A DNA stretch of 64,000 bases from Balneolaceae bacterium UBA2956 (lineage in GTDB: Bacteria; Bacteroidota; Rhodothermia; Balneolales; Balneolaceae). The stretch spans positions 1 through 64,000 of the forward strand of contig DEBM01000065.1 of the NCBI GenBank assembly GCA_002348545.1, in the 5' to 3' direction. The position numbers were made by a program, and so were the translations under genes. Below are positions 61,772 to 64,000 of this stretch, in pieces. Within the stretch, counting starts at the first letter, position 1. Each line of letters opens with the position of its first letter. The notes beneath the pieces were generated by a model. That model ran no database searches and was not told where the DNA came from. It worked only from the letters and a program-made list of their open reading frames with translations.

Positions 61772-62656
61772 TTAGTCGTTTGAAAAATAATTAAGCGATT
61801 GATAACGCCCTGTTTTTTCTTTGACCCATTGCATGAGTACATCATTGGCTAATGAGCTTGCACCGAATCGGAATAAGGAAGGATGTAGCCAATCAGTTCC
61901 AAGCGTTTCTTTAACCAGTACTAAGTATTGAATGGCTTGCTTTGAACTACGAATTCCACCTGCTGGTTTCATTCCAACTTTAACCCCGGTAGAATTGTAA
62001 TTATCTCGGATAGCTTGCAACATGACTAAAACAACAGGCATTGTAGCTGCAGGAGATATTTTTCCAGTAGATGTTTTGATGAAATCCGCACCCGCCTTAA
62101 TAGCTAAATCGCTAGCCATACGTATATTTTCAAGGGATCCAAGTTCTCCCGTTTCTAATATTACCTTCAAATGAGCATTGCCGCAGGCTTCTTTGATTTG
62201 GGAAATTTCATCGTATACTCTAGCATATTCACCTGATAAGAAAGCTCCTCTAGAGATCACCATATCAATTTCATCCGCTCCTTCAGAAACTGCGTAGTGT
62301 ACATCATCCAGCTTGATTTGTAATGAAGACATACCACTCGGAAATGCAGTAGCTACGCTAGCAATAGATATAGAGGAATCCTTAAGGATGTTATTTGCTA
62401 ATGCAACTCGGTTGGGATAAACACAAACCGCTGCTACTGATGGTATATTAGGTAGCTCGGTGTAGGGATGTAATGCCTTATTGCATAGTTGACGAATTTT
62501 TCCTTCAGAATCGCTGCCCTCTAGAGTAGTAAGATCCATCATACGAAGAGCTAGATCAAGTGCTTTTAATTTTGATTCTCTTTTAATGCTTCTAGTACAT
62601 ATTCGTGCTACACGTTCTTGAATCCCAACTGTATCTATGGGTATGCGATCAATCAT
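61772..62656 (-). CDS. deoC: Deoxyribose-phosphate aldolase
   Basis: The 294-residue class I aldolase splits 2-deoxyribose 5-phosphate into acetaldehyde and glyceraldehyde 3-phosphate. The Schiff-base lysine is in GADFIKTSTGK, the acidic residue in EIDMVISRGAF, and the second lysine in KVILETGEL. This is the longer type, with an N-terminal extension of about 50 residues beyond the E. coli enzyme, more like the human and Deinococcus form. It lies 13 nt after the family 2 glycosyltransferase and 5 nt before the dehydrogenase. Confidence 0.95.
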   Translation of the reverse strand: MIDRIPIDTVGIQERVARICTRSIKRESKLKALDLALRMMDLTTLEGSDSEGKIRQLCNKALHPYTELPNIPSVAAVCVYPNRVALANNILKDSSISIASVATAFPSGMSSLQIKLDDVHYAVSEGADEIDMVISRGAFLSGEYARVYDEISQIKEACGNAHLKVILETGELGSLENIRMASDLAIKAGADFIKTSTGKISPAATMPVVLVMLQAIRDNYNSTGVKVGMKPAGGIRSSKQAIQYLVLVKETLGTDWLHPSLFRFGASSLANDVLMQWVKEKTGRYQSLNYFSND

Positions 62657-62669
62657 TAACTTTTAATTG

Positions 62670-63707
62670 TCATTTTTGAATTTCACTAAAAAATCTCTTC
62701 TTTTTGACGAAAAACTCCCAAATTAAAAACGGCCGTTTGTAGGCGTTATTTAAATATGTTGTATCTCTAGTCATTTCTGACGTAGTAACTGTATTTAAAG
62801 ACCTTTTCCGAAATAATTTAGGTATTTCTTTTATCAAAGATAAATGAGCAGTAAATATGGCTTTAGCCTCAATGAATTTTCCCGTGAAAAGAGCTCGTTT
62901 AAGAGCTATGATGTCTAAAAGGTATCTAATTAACAGTGTCTGAAACAAGTGATACTTGGGTAAATTTTTTATAAGCATGTACCAATTATTTCTAAAATTG
63001 TACCTAATCTTTCTGTACGATTTTTGAGCTAAGGAACCCCCACCGATGTGGTAGACTTTTGCGTTATGACAGAAGCTGATAGCATGGCCTTTGTGTCGAG
63101 CGCGCCAGCATAAGTCAATTTCTTCCATATGCATTTCGAAATCTTCATCGAACCCATGAAGTTCTTGAAAAAGATTTCTATTTATTACCATTGCAGCCCC
63201 TGATGCCCAATCAAGTTTTATATCAGTATCGTATTGACCTGTATCTTCCTCTAAAACATCAAAAATACGTCCCCGGCAGTAGGGGTATCCATATCGGTCT
63301 ATAAAACCACCAGCGGCTCCAGCATATTCAAAATGTGTGGGTTTGTTTGCAGATAAAATTTTGGGTTGAAAGAGTTGGCTCTTAGGTTTTGATAAAATGC
63401 ACGTATTAAGGGCATCAAGCCACATAGGTTCCACTTTGACATCATTATTTAAAAAAATCAAGTATTCGTTGTTGCAATGATCTATTGCACGATTATTTCC
63501 TCCTGCATAAAAATAGTTGCTACCAAGCTCTACTACTAAAATATCCGAGAATTGTTCTCTAACCCATTCGAGGCTGTTATCGGTTGATCCATTATCTACC
63601 AGAACGATTTCCATGAATTCATAGTCACTATCATATACACTTTGTAAGCATTCTTGAAGGTGACTCAATCCATTCCAATTCAGTATGATGATGCTAAATG
63701 AGGTCAA
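62670..63707 (-). CDS. Family 2 glycosyltransferase, rhamnosyltransferase-like
   Basis: The 345-residue protein has the GT-A hallmarks of family 2: SIIILNWNG near the start, LVDNGSTDNS at about 35-44, LIFLNNDVKVEP with the DxD-like acidic pair, and FEMHMEEIDLCWR, the ED-type catalytic region near 190-202. The C-terminal 120 residues are basic and amphipathic, suggesting membrane contact. It is the first gene of the leftward deoC operon, though a shared function with deoxyribose breakdown is unlikely. The sugar is unknown. Confidence 0.85.
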   Translation of the reverse strand: MTSFSIIILNWNGLSHLQECLQSVYDSDYEFMEIVLVDNGSTDNSLEWVREQFSDILVVELGSNYFYAGGNNRAIDHCNNEYLIFLNNDVKVEPMWLDALNTCILSKPKSQLFQPKILSANKPTHFEYAGAAGGFIDRYGYPYCRGRIFDVLEEDTGQYDTDIKLDWASGAAMVINRNLFQELHGFDEDFEMHMEEIDLCWRARHKGHAISFCHNAKVYHIGGGSLAQKSYRKIRYNFRNNWYMLIKNLPKYHLFQTLLIRYLLDIIALKRALFTGKFIEAKAIFTAHLSLIKEIPKLFRKRSLNTVTTSEMTRDTTYLNNAYKRPFLIWEFFVKKKRFFSEIQK

Positions 63708-63805
63708 GTATTTCGGTCGTTTTGTTAAAAAACTTGTACTTTGGGATTAGTCAGTTGACTATGCCTAAAGCAATTGAAAGTTAGCATAAATGATACTAAT
63801 TAATT

Positions 63806-64000
63806 ATGAAAATAGGCTTAATTTCAGATACTCACAGTTTTTTCGATCCTCAGCTACGTTCGTACTTTTCAGACTGTGACGAAATTTGGCATGCTGGCGA
63901 CTTCGGAGCCATACAGGTAGCCGAAGAACTTAAAAAAATCGCGCCATTACGTGGAGTCTATGGGAATATAGATGGCCAAGAGATCCGACAGAACTATCCC
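63806..64000 (+). CDS. YfcE/MJ0936-type metallophosphoesterase, N-terminal part (runs off the window)
   Basis: The open frame starts at ATG 63806 and continues to the window end, giving 65 residues. It opens MKIGLISDTHSFFDP with the metal-binding DTH at residues 8-10, then HAGDFG with Asp in the expected spot, and finally VYGNIDG (GNID replacing the usual GNCD or GNHD). These place it in the YfcE-like phosphodiesterase family, which is about 160-180 residues. The gene is divergent from the glycosyltransferase gene. The 3' end lies outside the window. Confidence 0.9.
   Translation, partial: MKIGLISDTHSFFDPQLRSYFSDCDEIWHAGDFGAIQVAEELKKIAPLRGVYGNIDGQEIRQNYP

Noticed and set aside
1..64000. CRISPR array, prophage, transposase or defence island
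   Set aside because: No regularly spaced repeats, phage structural genes, transposase or nuclease-helicase modules were found on either strand.

Overview
The window is a chromosomal segment of an AT-rich Gram-negative bacterium. Several features point to the Fibrobacterota-Chlorobiota-Bacteroidota group, possibly Balneolota or Rhodothermota: the extended loop in the ATP synthase alpha subunit, outer-membrane lipoproteins with Ig-like or barrel partners, a PF18990-like (DUF5723) barrel, weak Shine-Dalgarno use, and a few promoters close to the Bacteroidota form (TTG, about 19 nt, TAnnTTTG). The lineage is an inference; no rRNA lies in the window. No CRISPR array, insertion sequence, prophage or integrase was seen. 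Most of the sequence is core chromosome.

Layout. 1-1.8 kb: end of atpA, atpG, a tRNA-Ser(UGA) and a strong terminator. 1.9-12.6 kb: an envelope block with a TolC-like protein, an MlaC/HpnM-like lipid-binding protein, two glycosyltransferases, a Wzx-like flippase, a membrane-tethered methyltransferase, a DUF3047 protein and an MMPL/HpnN-like RND exporter. 12.7-15.5 kb: a TrkA-TrkH potassium uptake operon. 15.8-22.5 kb: a large zinc metalloprotease, alanine dehydrogenase, and lysS with a LolC/E-type permease. 22.7-27.4 kb: a rightward run with a phosphopantetheinyl transferase, a DUF2520 protein, two thioredoxin-fold proteins, queD, queE and a short-chain dehydrogenase. 27.5-34.9 kb: purC, a LacI-type regulator, a phytoene/squalene synthase, accC, murQ, plsC and a TonB-like protein. 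35.0-39.0 kb: tRNA-Ser(GGA), then a 753-residue lipoprotein abutting a 521-residue outer-membrane barrel; this pair has no assigned function and is the most accessory-looking part. 39.1-45.5 kb: a FAD oxidoreductase, an LpoB/COG3014 pair, an Ig-like lipoprotein and a glycosyltransferase. 45.5-55.3 kb: a long leftward informational cluster, tRNA-Val-thrS-infC-rpmI-rplT-pheS-pheT-(ZapB-like)-zapA-ymdB-like-lolD, plus a TPR membrane protein. 55.5-57.7 kb: nusB, a PPP-type phosphatase and ychF. 57.8-63.7 kb: a TVP38-like membrane protein and a leftward operon of a family 2 glycosyltransferase, deoC, an active aldehyde dehydrogenase, a catalytically dead half-size aldehyde dehydrogenase and a SPOR lipoprotein. 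The window ends inside a YfcE-like phosphoesterase.

The most interesting observations are these. infC has no AUG, GUG, UUG or CUG start in frame for its N-terminal domain and appears to start at AUC behind a good ribosome binding site. The deoC operon seems to hold a split version of the two-domain ALDH16 enzyme. A strong hairpin with a U-tract sits between rplT and pheS. A possible small RNA with its own terminator lies beside trkA. A perfect 11-bp inverted repeat lies between the LacI-type regulator and the phytoene synthase gene. The lipoprotein/barrel pair at 35.2-39.0 kb is of unknown role.
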